From Caulobacter vibrioides (GTDB lineage Bacteria; Pseudomonadota; Alphaproteobacteria; Caulobacterales; Caulobacteraceae), in contig NZ_CP023315.3 in the NCBI RefSeq assembly GCF_002310375.3, forward strand, positions 3,410,001 through 3,474,000: 64,000 bases of DNA. The letters are read 5' to 3'. How positions within the stretch are numbered: position 1 is the first letter of the stretch; every line of letters begins with the position of its first letter. A program made the translations under genes and the position numbers. Shown in pieces: positions 51,976 through 61,137 of this stretch. The notes below the pieces were generated by a model. It saw nothing but the letters and a program-made list of their open reading frames with translations, was not told the DNA's origin and searched no databases.

Positions 51976-53607
51976 ATGGCGGTCACCCAGACCCGCGACG
52001 CGGTCATCATCGGCGGAGGCCATAACGGCCTCGTCTGCGCCTTCTACCTGGCCAAGGCGGGCTTGAAGGTCACGGTCTGCGAGGCGCGGGGCGTGGTCGG
52101 CGGCGCGGCGGTGACCGAAGAGTTCCACCCCGGCTTCCGCAACTCGGTAGCTAGCTACACGGTCAGCCTCTTAAACCCGCGCGTGATCGCCGACATGGGC
52201 CTGCGGGAGCTGGGCCTGACCTTTCTGGAACGGCCGATCTCGAACTTCCTGCCGATCAGCGACGACAAATACATCAAGCTGGGCGGGGGCCTGGAGCGCA
52301 CCCAGGAGGAGTTCCGCAAGTACAGCCGCCGCGACGCCGAGGTGCTGCCGGCCTACTATGCGATGCTGGACGAGATCGGCGACATCCTGCGCGACCTGGC
52401 CCAGGAAACTCCGCCGAACCTGGGCGATGGCCTGCCCGGCCTGCTGCGGGCCCTGCGCCAGGGCGGGCGGCTGGCCTTCCTGTCGCGTCAGCGCAAGCGC
52501 GACCTGCTGGACCTGTTCACCAAGAGCGCCCGCGACGTGCTGGACGGCTGGTTCGAGAGCGAGCCGGTCAAGGCCGCCTTCGGCTTCGACGCCGTGGTCG
52601 GCAACTTCGCCAGTCCCGACACGCCGGGGTCGGCCTATGTGCTGCTGCACCACACCTTCGGCGAGGTGAACGGCAAGAAGGGCGCCTGGGGCCACGCGGT
52701 CGGCGGCATGGGCGCGATCACTCAAGCGATGGCCAAGGCCTGCGAGGCGGCCGGAGTCGAGATTCTGCTCGACGCGCCCGTCGAGGCCGTCCATGTCGAC
52801 GGCGGCAAGGCGGCCGGCGTGCAGCTGGTCGACGGCCGCCAGATCATGGCCCCGATCGTCAGCGCCAACGTCAATCCGGCCCTGCTCTACAAGAAGCTGG
52901 TGCCGCCCTCGGCCCTGACGCCCGACTTCCGCAAGGCGGTCGACGGCTACAAGAACGGCTCGGGCACCTTCCGGATGAACGTGGCGCTGTCGGAGCTGCC
53001 CAGCTTCACCTGCCTGCCCGGCAAGGAGACCGCCGAGCACCACCAGTCGGGCATCGTGATCGCCCCCAGCCTCGACTACATGGACGCGGCCTATCGCGAC
53101 GCCAAGGGTCTGGGGATCAGCAAGGCCCCGATCGTCGAGATGCTGATCCCGTCCAGCCTGGACACCAGTCTCGCCCCGCCCGGCCAGCACGTGGCGAGCC
53201 TGTTCTGCCAGCAGTTCGCGCCGGAGCTGCCCGATGGTCGGTCCTGGGACGACGCCCGCGAGGCCGCCGCCGACCTGATCATCGACACGGTCGATCAATG
53301 GGCCCCAGGCTTCAAGGCCTCGGTGCTGGGGCGGATGATCCTGTCGCCGCTGGACCTGGAGCGGAAGTTCGGCCTGATCGGCGGCGATATCATGCACGGC
53401 CACATGTCGCTGGATCAGCTGTGGGCCACGCGGCCGCTGCTGGGTCACGCCAGCCACCGCGCGCCGATCGCCGGCCTCTATATGTGCGGGGCGGGCACGC
53501 ATCCGGGCGGCGGCGTCTCGGGCAATCCGGGGCGGAACGCGGCGCGGGAGATCCTGCGGGACAAGGACTTCGCCACGGCGGTGAAGCTGTCGGTGGTGGG
53601 GCGGTGA
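51976..53607 (+). CDS. FAD-dependent oxidoreductase (phytoene desaturase/PYROXD2-like)
   Basis: A 543-residue flavoprotein. The FAD-binding start is VIIGGGHNGLVCAFYLAKAG near residue 10 (GxGxxG variant) with the EARGVVGG motif near 38 and the C-terminal ADP/FAD segment YMCGAGTHPGGGVSGNPGRN near 510. That layout fits the phytoene dehydrogenase-like NAD(P)/FAD family; the overall sequence resembles PYROXD2-type proteins rather than carotenoid enzymes. The ATG at 51976 follows GGGGAGAG. It precedes a Rieske oxygenase and a BetI-like regulator on the same strand, suggesting a catabolic module. Confidence 0.85.
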   Translation: MAVTQTRDAVIIGGGHNGLVCAFYLAKAGLKVTVCEARGVVGGAAVTEEFHPGFRNSVASYTVSLLNPRVIADMGLRELGLTFLERPISNFLPISDDKYIKLGGGLERTQEEFRKYSRRDAEVLPAYYAMLDEIGDILRDLAQETPPNLGDGLPGLLRALRQGGRLAFLSRQRKRDLLDLFTKSARDVLDGWFESEPVKAAFGFDAVVGNFASPDTPGSAYVLLHHTFGEVNGKKGAWGHAVGGMGAITQAMAKACEAAGVEILLDAPVEAVHVDGGKAAGVQLVDGRQIMAPIVSANVNPALLYKKLVPPSALTPDFRKAVDGYKNGSGTFRMNVALSELPSFTCLPGKETAEHHQSGIVIAPSLDYMDAAYRDAKGLGISKAPIVEMLIPSSLDTSLAPPGQHVASLFCQQFAPELPDGRSWDDAREAAADLIIDTVDQWAPGFKASVLGRMILSPLDLERKFGLIGGDIMHGHMSLDQLWATRPLLGHASHRAPIAGLYMCGAGTHPGGGVSGNPGRNAAREILRDKDFATAVKLSVVGR

Positions 53608-53624
53608 TCATGCGGCAAGCTCAG

Positions 53625-53729
53625 CAGCGCCCCCACCTGACCTCACTCCGCGAGGTCGTCCGCCCCCAAAGGGGGCAGAAGGCAACCTTCTTCCCCCTCC
53701 GGGGGAGGAGCGCGAAGCGCGGAGGGGGC
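53625..53729. repeat. Family B repeat mosaic supplying a ribosome binding site
   Basis: GCAGCGCCCCCACCTGACCTCAC, CTTCCCCCTCCGGGGGAGGAGC and GCGGAGGGGGCAAG resemble family B blocks. The terminal GGAGG (53721-53725) lies 6 bases before the GTG of the Rieske oxygenase gene. Confidence 0.65.
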
Positions 53730-53731
53730 AA

Positions 53732-54874
53732 GTGACCGCCCTCCCCAACCACGACCCCCTCTCCGACTGGGGCCTGCCCGGCTGGATCTACACCAACGAG
53801 CGGTTCTTCAAGGAAGAGCAGGACAAGGTCTTCCGACCGTCCTGGCAGATCGTCTGCCATCTGAACGATATCCCCAAGGCCGGCGACTTCCACACCTTCG
53901 ACTTCATCGGCGAGAGCCTGGTGGTGGTGCGTAGCAAGGACGGCGGGGTGCGGGCCTTCGCCAATGTGTGCCGCCACCGCGGCGCGCGGCTGCTGGACGG
54001 CCCGGTCGGGCGCTGCGGTGGGCGGATCGTCTGCCCCTATCACGCCTGGACCTATGACCTGGAAGGCCGGCTGATCGGCGTGCCGATGCGCGACGACTAT
54101 CCCGCCCTCGACATGGCCAAGGAGGGCCTGGCGACGATCGAAGTCGAGGTCTGGCGCGGCTTCGTCTTCGTCCGGCTGGAGGGCGACGGCCCGTCGGTCG
54201 CGACCATGATGGCCCCCTACGAAGACGAGGTGGCCCACTACCGCTTCGAAGAGCTGCAGCCGTTCGGCCGCGTGACGCTGCGCCCGCGCGCGGTGAACTG
54301 GAAGAACATCAGCGACAACTATTCCGACGGCCTGCATATCCCCGTCGCCCATCCGGGCCTGACCCGGCTGTTTGGCAAGGGCTATGGCGTGGAGGCCGAG
54401 GCCTTTGTCGACAAGATGTGGGGCCAACTGATCGACGAGCCGTCCGAGAGCCCGTCCGAGCGCCTCTATCAGGACATCCTGCCCGACGTTGCGCACCTGC
54501 CAGGCGACCGCAAGCGGCTGTGGACCTATTTCAAGCTGTGGCCGAACTTCGCCTTCGACATCTATCCGGACCAGGTGGACTTCATGCAGTTCATCCCGAT
54601 CTCGGCCGAGCAGACGATGATCCGCGAAATCGCCTACGCCCTGCCCGATGAGCGGCGCGAGATGAAGGCGGCGCGGTATCTGAACTGGCGCATCAACCGG
54701 CAGGTCAACGCCGAGGACACCGAGCTGGTGGCTCGCGTCCAGCAGGGCATGGCCTCGCGCACCTTCACCGCCGGGCCGCTGGCGACCAGCGAGGTCAGTT
54801 TGCGCAGCTTCGGCCGCAAGATGCGGGCCCTGATCCCGGAAAGCCGGCTGCCGAGGCCGCCGGAGGGTTGGTGA
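53732..54874 (+). CDS. Rieske-type ring-hydroxylating / demethylating oxygenase, large subunit
   Basis: A 380-residue oxygenase. The Rieske 2Fe-2S ligands are CRHRGARLLDGP (CxH, near residue 79) and CPYHAWTYDLEG (CxxH, near 100). The mononuclear iron site is DNYSDGLHIPVAHPGL near 194 (bridging Asp region plus two His). The GTG start follows GGAGG carried by repeat DNA; no in-frame ATG exists near the start. Related enzymes hydroxylate aromatics or demethylate quaternary amines (betaine, carnitine, stachydrine). The BetI-like regulator nearby hints at the latter; this is inference. No reductase gene is adjacent. Confidence 0.9.
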   Translation: MTALPNHDPLSDWGLPGWIYTNERFFKEEQDKVFRPSWQIVCHLNDIPKAGDFHTFDFIGESLVVVRSKDGGVRAFANVCRHRGARLLDGPVGRCGGRIVCPYHAWTYDLEGRLIGVPMRDDYPALDMAKEGLATIEVEVWRGFVFVRLEGDGPSVATMMAPYEDEVAHYRFEELQPFGRVTLRPRAVNWKNISDNYSDGLHIPVAHPGLTRLFGKGYGVEAEAFVDKMWGQLIDEPSESPSERLYQDILPDVAHLPGDRKRLWTYFKLWPNFAFDIYPDQVDFMQFIPISAEQTMIREIAYALPDERREMKAARYLNWRINRQVNAEDTELVARVQQGMASRTFTAGPLATSEVSLRSFGRKMRALIPESRLPRPPEGW

Positions 54875-54899
54875 GTTCATCACCTCGGCAAGTTCACCG

Positions 54900-55005
54900 T
54901 GTCATCCCGGCCTTAGCGCAGCGGAGAGCCGGGACCCAGGGGGTGAGGAACCTCCGAGGAAGCCGCCCCTGGGTCCCGGATAGCGCTTCGCGCTTCCGGG
55001 ATGAC
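54900..55005. repeat. Palindromic intergenic repeat, family A
   Basis: TGTCATCCCGG (54900-54910) and CCGGGATGACA (54995-55005) are complements, with inner GGGACCCAGGGGG and CCGCCCCTGGGTCCC arms. Confidence 0.85.
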
Positions 55006-55034
55006 ACGGCTTGTTTGGCAAGGCGCTCACCGCC

Positions 55035-55619
55035 ATGACCCGCGCCGCCTTCACCCGCGAGGCGCCCGATGTCCGTCGCCAGGCGCTGGTCGCCGCCGCT
55101 GAGGCGGTGCTGGCGCGTGAGGGCGTGGGCGGGACCAGCGTACGCGCCATCTGCGCCGAGGCTGGGGTCTCGCCGGGCCTGCTGCGGCACTATTTCGAGG
55201 GCGTCGATGATCTGATCGCGGCGGCCTATGAGGCGGTGTCGCAGCGGATCGACGGCGCGCTGGACGCGGCTCTGGCGGCGGCGGGGGATGATCCCCGCGC
55301 GCGGCTGCTGGCCTATCTGGGCGCCAGCTTCGCCCCGCCGGTGCTGGACGAGCGGCTGCTGGCGGCCTGGGTCGGCTTCTGGTCGCTGGTCAGGACCAAG
55401 CCGCGCATGGCCGCGATCCATGCCGCTTCGTACGCGGACTTCCGTGCGCGGCTGGAGGTCTTGCTGGCCAAGGCCGGCGCGCGCGACACGCGCCTGGCGG
55501 CCATAGCCCTGACGGCGAGCGTGGACGGGCTGTGGCTGGAACTCTGCCTGGATCCAGCGACCTTCAGTCCGGACGAGGCGCGCGCGATCGTGACCCGCGC
55601 GCTCGACGGCTGGCTCTAG
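55035..55619 (+). CDS. TetR-family regulator, BetI-like
   Basis: A 194-residue regulator. The HTH covers about residues 10-55: REAPDVRRQALVAAAEAVL, then GGTSVRAICAEAGVSPGLLRHYFEG, where SPGLLRHYF is characteristic of BetI-type TetR proteins. The C-terminal helical domain also resembles BetI (LLAAWVGFWSLVRTKPRMAA). BetI represses choline/betaine genes in enterobacteria. Here the plausible targets are the FAD oxidoreductase and Rieske oxygenase genes upstream. The ATG at 55035 is preferred to an in-frame ATG 24 bp earlier inside the repeat-proximal region. It overlaps the next convergent gene by 4 bp. Confidence 0.88.
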   Translation: MTRAAFTREAPDVRRQALVAAAEAVLAREGVGGTSVRAICAEAGVSPGLLRHYFEGVDDLIAAAYEAVSQRIDGALDAALAAAGDDPRARLLAYLGASFAPPVLDERLLAAWVGFWSLVRTKPRMAAIHAASYADFRARLEVLLAKAGARDTRLAAIALTASVDGLWLELCLDPATFSPDEARAIVTRALDGWL

Positions 55620-55855
55620 GCTACGGCGGCCTGGTTCGCCGCGCGATTACGGCCCCACGAGGGCGTGCGTGCCTCGGCTTCGAAGATATGGACTTCCGCC
55701 TTGCGGCCTTGCACCCGCATGTGGCGGGCCAGCAGCTGCGCCAGGGACTCGGCCTCGTGCTGCGACGAATACGAGCCGATCAGGTCGGCCGAGTCGTTCC
55801 AGGTCACATGCCACACCCCGGCGACGGGACGGACGTAATAGTGGTTCTCGGTCAT
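55616..55855 (-). CDS. Small DUF2188-like protein
   Basis: A 79-residue protein starting MTENHYYVRPVAGVWHVTWN after GGAGG at proper spacing. The N-terminal beta strands, the central SQHEAESLAQLLARHMRVQG helix and the following strand AEVHIFEAEA resemble the DUF2188 pattern (a short domain that binds no known ligand). A basic C-terminus ends it. It is convergent with the TetR gene, the two stops overlapping. The 119-bp upstream region holds GTTGCGATGCACAA, which loosely resembles the ethylmalonyl-CoA operator candidate. Confidence 0.65.
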   Translation of the reverse strand: MTENHYYVRPVAGVWHVTWNDSADLIGSYSSQHEAESLAQLLARHMRVQGRKAEVHIFEAEARTPSWGRNRAANQAAVA

Positions 55856-55974
55856 GACGACCTCCTTGGACCAACTCAGCGTGTACTTACACACGCGGAC
55901 ATGACAGTTGTTTCGCTATCGCACAACGAAATAGCGTTGCGATGCACAATGCATGAGCCGCGCCAGAGCCCGCC

Positions 55975-57270
55975 TTAGTCGTCCCTGACCACCGCCCCGC
56001 CCTTCATGACCTTGGCGACCTTGGTCAAGGCCGAGACGTCGGCGAGCGGATCGCCGGCCACCGCGATCAGGTCGGCGTAGCAGCCCGAAGCGTTGCAGCC
56101 GACCTGACCTGTCTTGCCCATCAGCTCGGCCGCGACCGTGGTCGCCGACTGGATCGCCTGCATCGGCGTCATGCCGTACTTGACCATGTAGGGCATCTGG
56201 CGAGCGTTCCAGCCGTGCGGATAGACGCCGGCGTCGGTGCCGTAGGCGATCTTGACCCCCGCCTTCACCGCCTTGCGGAAGCCCTCGCGCTGGGCGTCGG
56301 TGGTCTCGCGGTTCTTGCGGATCATGTCCGCCGGCCAGCCGTGCTCGCGGCCATAGGTGTCGATGAAGTCGCCGTTGTAGATGTCGGCCACCAGGACCGC
56401 GCCCTTGGCCTTCATCAGGGCGATCCCCTCGTCGTCGATCAGCGAGCCGTGCTCGATCGACCGGACCCCGGCGCGGACGGCGATCTTGATCCCCTCGGCG
56501 CCATGGGCGTGGGCGGTGACATAGGTTCCGCGCTTGGCGGCCTCTTCGACGGCGGCGCGGATTTCCTCTTCCGACAGCTCCAGCTGGCCCGGCTCTGTGC
56601 CCTCGGTCAGCACCGCGCCGGTGGCGATCAGCTTGATGAAGTCGGCCCCGCCCACCAGCAGGGCGCGGACTTTTCTGTGGACGTCGGCGGCGTCCTCGAC
56701 CACGCCGCGTCGCATCTCGGCCGGGATCGCCACGTCGGGCGCGACGCCGGTGATCTCCCCGCCCCCGCCCGGCGCGGTGACATAGGCGCCGGCCACCGAC
56801 ATGCGGGGCCCGGGCACGAGCCCTTCGTTGATGGCGTCGCGCAGAGCCGCGTCGCCCAGCGCCCGCCAGGTTCCGACGTCACGGACGCTGGTGAAGCCGG
56901 CCATCAGGGTCGCGCGCGCATGACCCGCGCCGATATAGGCCTGCTGGGCGGCCGAGCGCAGCAGCGGCAGGGCGATGTTCTCGCTCTGCTCGTCGTCGAC
57001 GATGTGGGTGTGCATGTCGATCAGGCCCGGCAGGACGGTCAGGCCCGACCAGTCGATGACCTTGGCGTCCTTGGGGCCGTCCTTGGGCGCGCCCTTCCAC
57101 GGCCCGACCGAAACGATGCGCTCGCCCTCGATGCGGAGGAGCTGGTCGGTCAGCACCTTGCCGGCCTGGGGATCGATCAGCTTGCCGGCGCGGACGTAGG
57201 AGACCTGCGCCGAGGCGACGGCCGGTAGCAGCGCTGCGAGGGCGGCGACGCAAAGGGAACGGGCGATCAT
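55975..57270 (-). CDS. Exported metal-dependent amidohydrolase
   Basis: A 431-residue secreted amidohydrolase of the imidazolonepropionase/prolidase-like group. The signal peptide is MIARSLCVAALAALLPAVASA, cleaved before QVSYV. Metal-site motifs are in order: DMHTHIVDD (HxH, near residue 88), FIKLIATGA (the lysine likely carboxylated, near 212), TAHAHGAEG, SIEHGSLID and YGTDAGVYPHG (Asp, near 342). Such enzymes hydrolyse X-Pro dipeptides or related amides. Its ATG overlaps the stop of the upstream APC permease (ATGA), so the two are coupled: hydrolysis outside and uptake of the product is a plausible pair. Confidence 0.9.
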   Translation of the reverse strand: MIARSLCVAALAALLPAVASAQVSYVRAGKLIDPQAGKVLTDQLLRIEGERIVSVGPWKGAPKDGPKDAKVIDWSGLTVLPGLIDMHTHIVDDEQSENIALPLLRSAAQQAYIGAGHARATLMAGFTSVRDVGTWRALGDAALRDAINEGLVPGPRMSVAGAYVTAPGGGGEITGVAPDVAIPAEMRRGVVEDAADVHRKVRALLVGGADFIKLIATGAVLTEGTEPGQLELSEEEIRAAVEEAAKRGTYVTAHAHGAEGIKIAVRAGVRSIEHGSLIDDEGIALMKAKGAVLVADIYNGDFIDTYGREHGWPADMIRKNRETTDAQREGFRKAVKAGVKIAYGTDAGVYPHGWNARQMPYMVKYGMTPMQAIQSATTVAAELMGKTGQVGCNASGCYADLIAVAGDPLADVSALTKVAKVMKGGAVVRDD

Positions 57271-58568
57271 CGGGCGGCTCTCCGCATCAGCCAGTAGACC
57301 GGCGCGCCGACAGCCAGCAGCACCAAACCCCAGAAGGTGACCGACCATCCCGCGCCGTAGAAGGTCCAGATCGAATAGATCGCGCCAAGGCCAGCCACGA
57401 CGCCCAGCGCCTTGGAGCGGACCATGCGTCCCTGCCTCTGCAGGCGCAGCACCGCCAGCGAACAGAAGAGGTAGGCGAACAGGGTCGCGGTCGTCGACAG
57501 CAGGGCCATGAAGGTGAAGGCGTCGGCCATCGACTTGGCGTAGTTCATCAGCACCAGGACCGTCACCAGGACGCTGGAGGCCAGATGCGCGCGCACCGGC
57601 GTGCCGTTGGCGGAGGTCTTGGCGAACCAGGCGGGAAAGACGCCCTCGCGCGCCATGGCGGCGGGCAGCTCGCCCTGGATCAGCGACCAGCCGTTGAGAG
57701 CGCCCAGGGCGCTGATCGCGGCGAAGCCCGCCAGCGCCAGCCGGAAATCCCCGCCCCCGTGATAGGTCACGAAGTCGACGAACGGCGCGTTGGAGCCCTG
57801 CAGCACGGCGCTCGGCGTCAGCAGCAGGACGCCCGACGAGACGACCAGATAGACAAGCCCGGCGAAGGCCGTGCCAGCCAGAGTGGCGCGCGGGATCGTG
57901 CGGGCGGGATCCTTGACCTTGTCGGCCGGGATGGTCGCGGTCTCCACCCCCAGCAGCGCCCACAGGGTCAACGCCGCCGCCGCAGTGATCGAACCACCCG
58001 ACAGCAGCGAAGGCTCGAAGGGCGTCACGGCGGCCGGCCCCTTCCGCAACAGGACGCTGAGCGCCAGGCCGGCGACCGCCACCAGCGGGACCAGTTTCAA
58101 CACCGTCGTCACCATCTGGGTCCATCCCGCCGACCGGGCGCCCGCGCAGTTGATCGCGGTCGCGGCCCAGACCACCGCCACGGTCAAGAGCGCGGGAAGT
58201 GCGGGGACCTTGGCGACGCCGGGCAGAAAGACGCTGAGATAGCTGACCGCCGCAATGGCGATGGCCGCATTGGCGACCCAGACCGAGATCCAATAGGACC
58301 AGGCCACCAGAAAGCCCGGCGCCCTGCCGAACGCTTCCTCGGTATAGGCGAAGGGGCCGCCCGCGCGGGGGAAGGCCCCCGCCAGCTTGGCGAAGACATA
58401 GGCCAGGCACAGCGACCCGCCGATGGTCAGCACCCAGGCGATGACGGCGTTCCAGCCATACGGCGCCAGAGAGGCGGGCAGCATGAAGACGCCCGAGCCG
58501 ATCATGTTGCCGACCACCAAGGCCGCGCACATCCACACGCCAAGCGGCTTGGACTTGAGGGACGTCAT
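57267..58568 (-). CDS. APC-family amino acid permease
   Basis: A 433-residue transporter with about twelve transmembrane helices. The first helix contains ALVVGNMIGSGVFMLPASLA near residue 15, with the GSGVF substrate motif, and the second region has FPRAGGPFAYTEEAFGRAPG near 68; both are APC-family hallmarks. It resembles the AdiC/CadB-like branch of exchangers or uptake systems. The start at 58568 is chosen by motif; 22 in-frame codons upstream run into the terminator of the TonB receptor gene. It precedes and overlaps the amidohydrolase gene, so uptake of an amino acid released by that enzyme is a reasonable guess. Confidence 0.9.
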   Translation of the reverse strand: MTSLKSKPLGVWMCAALVVGNMIGSGVFMLPASLAPYGWNAVIAWVLTIGGSLCLAYVFAKLAGAFPRAGGPFAYTEEAFGRAPGFLVAWSYWISVWVANAAIAIAAVSYLSVFLPGVAKVPALPALLTVAVVWAATAINCAGARSAGWTQMVTTVLKLVPLVAVAGLALSVLLRKGPAAVTPFEPSLLSGGSITAAAALTLWALLGVETATIPADKVKDPARTIPRATLAGTAFAGLVYLVVSSGVLLLTPSAVLQGSNAPFVDFVTYHGGGDFRLALAGFAAISALGALNGWSLIQGELPAAMAREGVFPAWFAKTSANGTPVRAHLASSVLVTVLVLMNYAKSMADAFTFMALLSTTATLFAYLFCSLAVLRLQRQGRMVRSKALGVVAGLGAIYSIWTFYGAGWSVTFWGLVLLAVGAPVYWLMRRAAR

Positions 58569-58591
58569 CCCGATCCGGCCTCCCCGGAAAA

Positions 58592-58620
58592 CAAAAGGGG
58601 CGGCCCGATGGACCGCCCCC
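58592..58620 (-). terminator. Rho-independent terminator of the TonB receptor gene
   Basis: On the minus strand, GGGGCGGTCC and GGGCCGCCCC pair (one G-T) around a short ATC loop, followed by TTTTGTTTT. It lies 21 bp after the receptor stop and 24 bp before the APC start. Confidence 0.85.
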
Positions 58621-58640
58621 GATACGCTACCCACAAATCG

Positions 58641-61007
58641 CTAGAACGCCTTGCCCAGCTTGACCCCGATGGTCCGGGGCTGGTTGGGCGCGATGTAGTA
58701 CTGAGCCCCGCAGACGCTGATGGCGCATTGGGCGTTGCGGTCCAGACTGGCGCGCTTGTCGAAGACGTTCTTCATGTAGAAGCCGATCGACAGACCATCC
58801 TTGTCCATGCCGCCGGACAGATCGAAGGTCTGCCAACCCTTCTGCTGGCCAAGCGTCGAACGGTCCGAGAGGCGCAGGTCGGTCCAGGTGCTGGACTGGC
58901 CTACGACCGAGCCTTGGACATAGCTGTCCCACTCACCAAAGCTGAAGTCGTAGCGCGCGGTCAGGTTGGCCTTGAACTTCGGCGTGACGGGCAGCGACGT
59001 GCCGTCCGGCGCCTGCGGCGATGCGCAGGTGGTGACCGGATTGCCGGCCGCGTCGGTGAACCCGCAGTAGTTCGCCGTCAACTGGGCGTCGGTATAGGCA
59101 GCGCCCGCATTGATCGTCAGCCCCTGGACCGGAACCCAGGTGATGTCGCTTTCGATCCCCTTGATGCGAGCCTGGTTGGCGTTCTTGATCTCGGTCAGGC
59201 CGTTGGCCCCCAGGATCGAGAACTGGAAGTTCTGCCAGTCCTCCATGAAGACCGCGCCGTTCCAGCGGAAGCTGTTGTTCAGCCAGGTCGTCTTCCAGCC
59301 GGCCTCGTAGTTCTTCAGATAGTCGGCGCGGTACGGCGCCAGGGTCGAACGGCGGTTGATGCCGCCCGGCCGGAAGCCCTTCGAATAGGTGGCGTAGACC
59401 AGCCGATCATCGTCGAGCTTGTAGGTCAGGGTGACCTTCGGCGAGTTGCCGCTTTCCTTGACGCCCTTGTCCAGGTTCGTACAGGGCGAGCCTGGAACCA
59501 CAGCGGCCTTGAAACAGGCCCGCTCGCCGGTTGAACCATAGCCGGTGCCGTAGCCGTAGAAGCCGACCAGGGTGTTATGCGCCTTGAAGAAGCGGATGCC
59601 GGTTGTGAGCATCAGCTTGTCGGTGATGTCGTACTCGGCCTGACCGAACACGGCCTTGTCGCGGTCGACGCGCTGCTGCTTGGTCAGCCAGATCGTGCCG
59701 GTATAGCCCGGCACCGAGATGCTGCTGCCGATGTCGGGGATCCGGTAGTTCTGGAAGATGTCGTGCGTCTGCTTCTGGTAGAAGCCGCCCACCACGAACC
59801 GCAGCTTCTGATCCTGCGGCGAGGCGATGCGGATTTCGTGGCTTTCCTTCTTGTAGTCGTCCTGGCCCTGGATGAACTGGGAAGGATTGACCAGGTTGCC
59901 GGCGTTGTCGGTCCAGTAGAAGCCGTAGCCGACCTGATCATAGAAGAACGAGTAGTCGGTGTAGTCGGAGTTGGTCTCCGTCTTCCGCTTCAGGTACGAG
60001 CCGGCATAGGTGACATCGAGATTGGCCACCTGGCCCTCGATGGTCATGGCCGCCTGGTACCACTTGTCCTTGGCGCTCTCCGGATAGAAGCGCTTGACCT
60101 TCAGGTCGCCGAGCTTGGGGTCGTAGGAGAACGAACCGTTCGACTTCTGGACCTGGCCCATCACCTGGGGCGTCACCACCCAGTTGTCGTCCAGCTCGAC
60201 CCGCAGGGCGGCGCGACCGCCTTGGGTGTAGACGGAGTTATAGTCCTCGCGCACCCGGGCCCGATTGTTGATCGTGAAGTCATTGGCCGGGTTGGTGTCC
60301 CCGCGCGTATAGGTGCGCGTGCCCGCCACGTTGTCGATATAGCCGCCGTCACGGACGTCCCAGCCGACCAGACGCACGGCGATCTTGTCCGACAGCGGCA
60401 CGTTGACGAAGCCTTCCAGCGCGTGGCCGGAGTCGCCATGGGCGACCTTGTTCAGCTCCACATCCACGCCCGCGGAGAAGCCGGCCGTCGAAGGCTTGTT
60501 GGTGATGATCCGCAGGGTGCCCGCCTGCGAGCTGGCGCCGTAGAGCGTGCCTTGCGGACCCGCCAGCGCCTCGACCCGGGCGACATCGTAGACGTGGATG
60601 TCCAGAGCGCCCTGGATGGTGGTGACCGGCTGTTCGTCCAGATAGACGCCCACGCTGGGCAGCGAGCCCGAGTGGTTGCCATCGCCGCCGCTGGCCACGC
60701 CGCGCATATAGACCTGGCCGAAACCCGGACCCGAGCTCGTGAACGAGACGCTGGGCAGGTACTGCACATAGTCGGCGAAGGCGCTGATCTGCAGCTGATC
60801 CAGCTTTTCGCCGCCCAGCGCCTGGATGCTGACAGGAACGTCCTGCAGATTCTCGCTACGCTTCTGGGCGGTGACGACCACCTCCTCGAGCGCGGTGTTC
60901 TGGCCCGACTGGGCCTGGGCGTAGGCTACGCCCGACAACATGGTGCTGGCCAACAATGCGGCGGAGTAGACCCCCGCCTTTTTGAAACGAACCGATCCCG
61001 ACGACAT
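58641..61007 (-). CDS. TonB-dependent outer-membrane receptor
   Basis: A 788-residue receptor. The signal peptide ends in AYAQA near residue 30. A TonB-box-like EEVVVTAQKR is at about 42. The plug domain includes VPVSIQALGGEKLD, FGQVYMRGVASGG and GPQGTLYGASSQAGTLRIIT near 155, the typical plug motif. The barrel ends in RTIGVKLGKAF with a terminal Phe as needed for outer-membrane insertion. The start at 61007 follows GGGGAGCGACT. It lies just downstream of the TPR-sulfotransferase on the same strand, a pairing common in Caulobacter and sphingomonads. The ligand is unknown. Confidence 0.93.
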   Translation of the reverse strand: MSSGSVRFKKAGVYSAALLASTMLSGVAYAQAQSGQNTALEEVVVTAQKRSENLQDVPVSIQALGGEKLDQLQISAFADYVQYLPSVSFTSSGPGFGQVYMRGVASGGDGNHSGSLPSVGVYLDEQPVTTIQGALDIHVYDVARVEALAGPQGTLYGASSQAGTLRIITNKPSTAGFSAGVDVELNKVAHGDSGHALEGFVNVPLSDKIAVRLVGWDVRDGGYIDNVAGTRTYTRGDTNPANDFTINNRARVREDYNSVYTQGGRAALRVELDDNWVVTPQVMGQVQKSNGSFSYDPKLGDLKVKRFYPESAKDKWYQAAMTIEGQVANLDVTYAGSYLKRKTETNSDYTDYSFFYDQVGYGFYWTDNAGNLVNPSQFIQGQDDYKKESHEIRIASPQDQKLRFVVGGFYQKQTHDIFQNYRIPDIGSSISVPGYTGTIWLTKQQRVDRDKAVFGQAEYDITDKLMLTTGIRFFKAHNTLVGFYGYGTGYGSTGERACFKAAVVPGSPCTNLDKGVKESGNSPKVTLTYKLDDDRLVYATYSKGFRPGGINRRSTLAPYRADYLKNYEAGWKTTWLNNSFRWNGAVFMEDWQNFQFSILGANGLTEIKNANQARIKGIESDITWVPVQGLTINAGAAYTDAQLTANYCGFTDAAGNPVTTCASPQAPDGTSLPVTPKFKANLTARYDFSFGEWDSYVQGSVVGQSSTWTDLRLSDRSTLGQQKGWQTFDLSGGMDKDGLSIGFYMKNVFDKRASLDRNAQCAISVCGAQYYIAPNQPRTIGVKLGKAF

Positions 61008-61137
61008 ACAGTCGCTCCCCTTGCGGCTTTGAAGGAACGATGTTCGACCCGTGCCTAACCGATGGGCAAGATTGAATTTTCGGTTTGTCGTCAATTCCTG
61101 TGAGTGTTGCAGAAATGGCGAGGTGTTGGGCAGGTGG

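Noticed and set aside
55975..58536. A single 853-codon open frame on the minus strand
   Set aside because: Its first half is the wrong frame of the APC permease gene and has no family pattern; the second half is the amidohydrolase, which has its own start, ribosome site and signal peptide at 57270.
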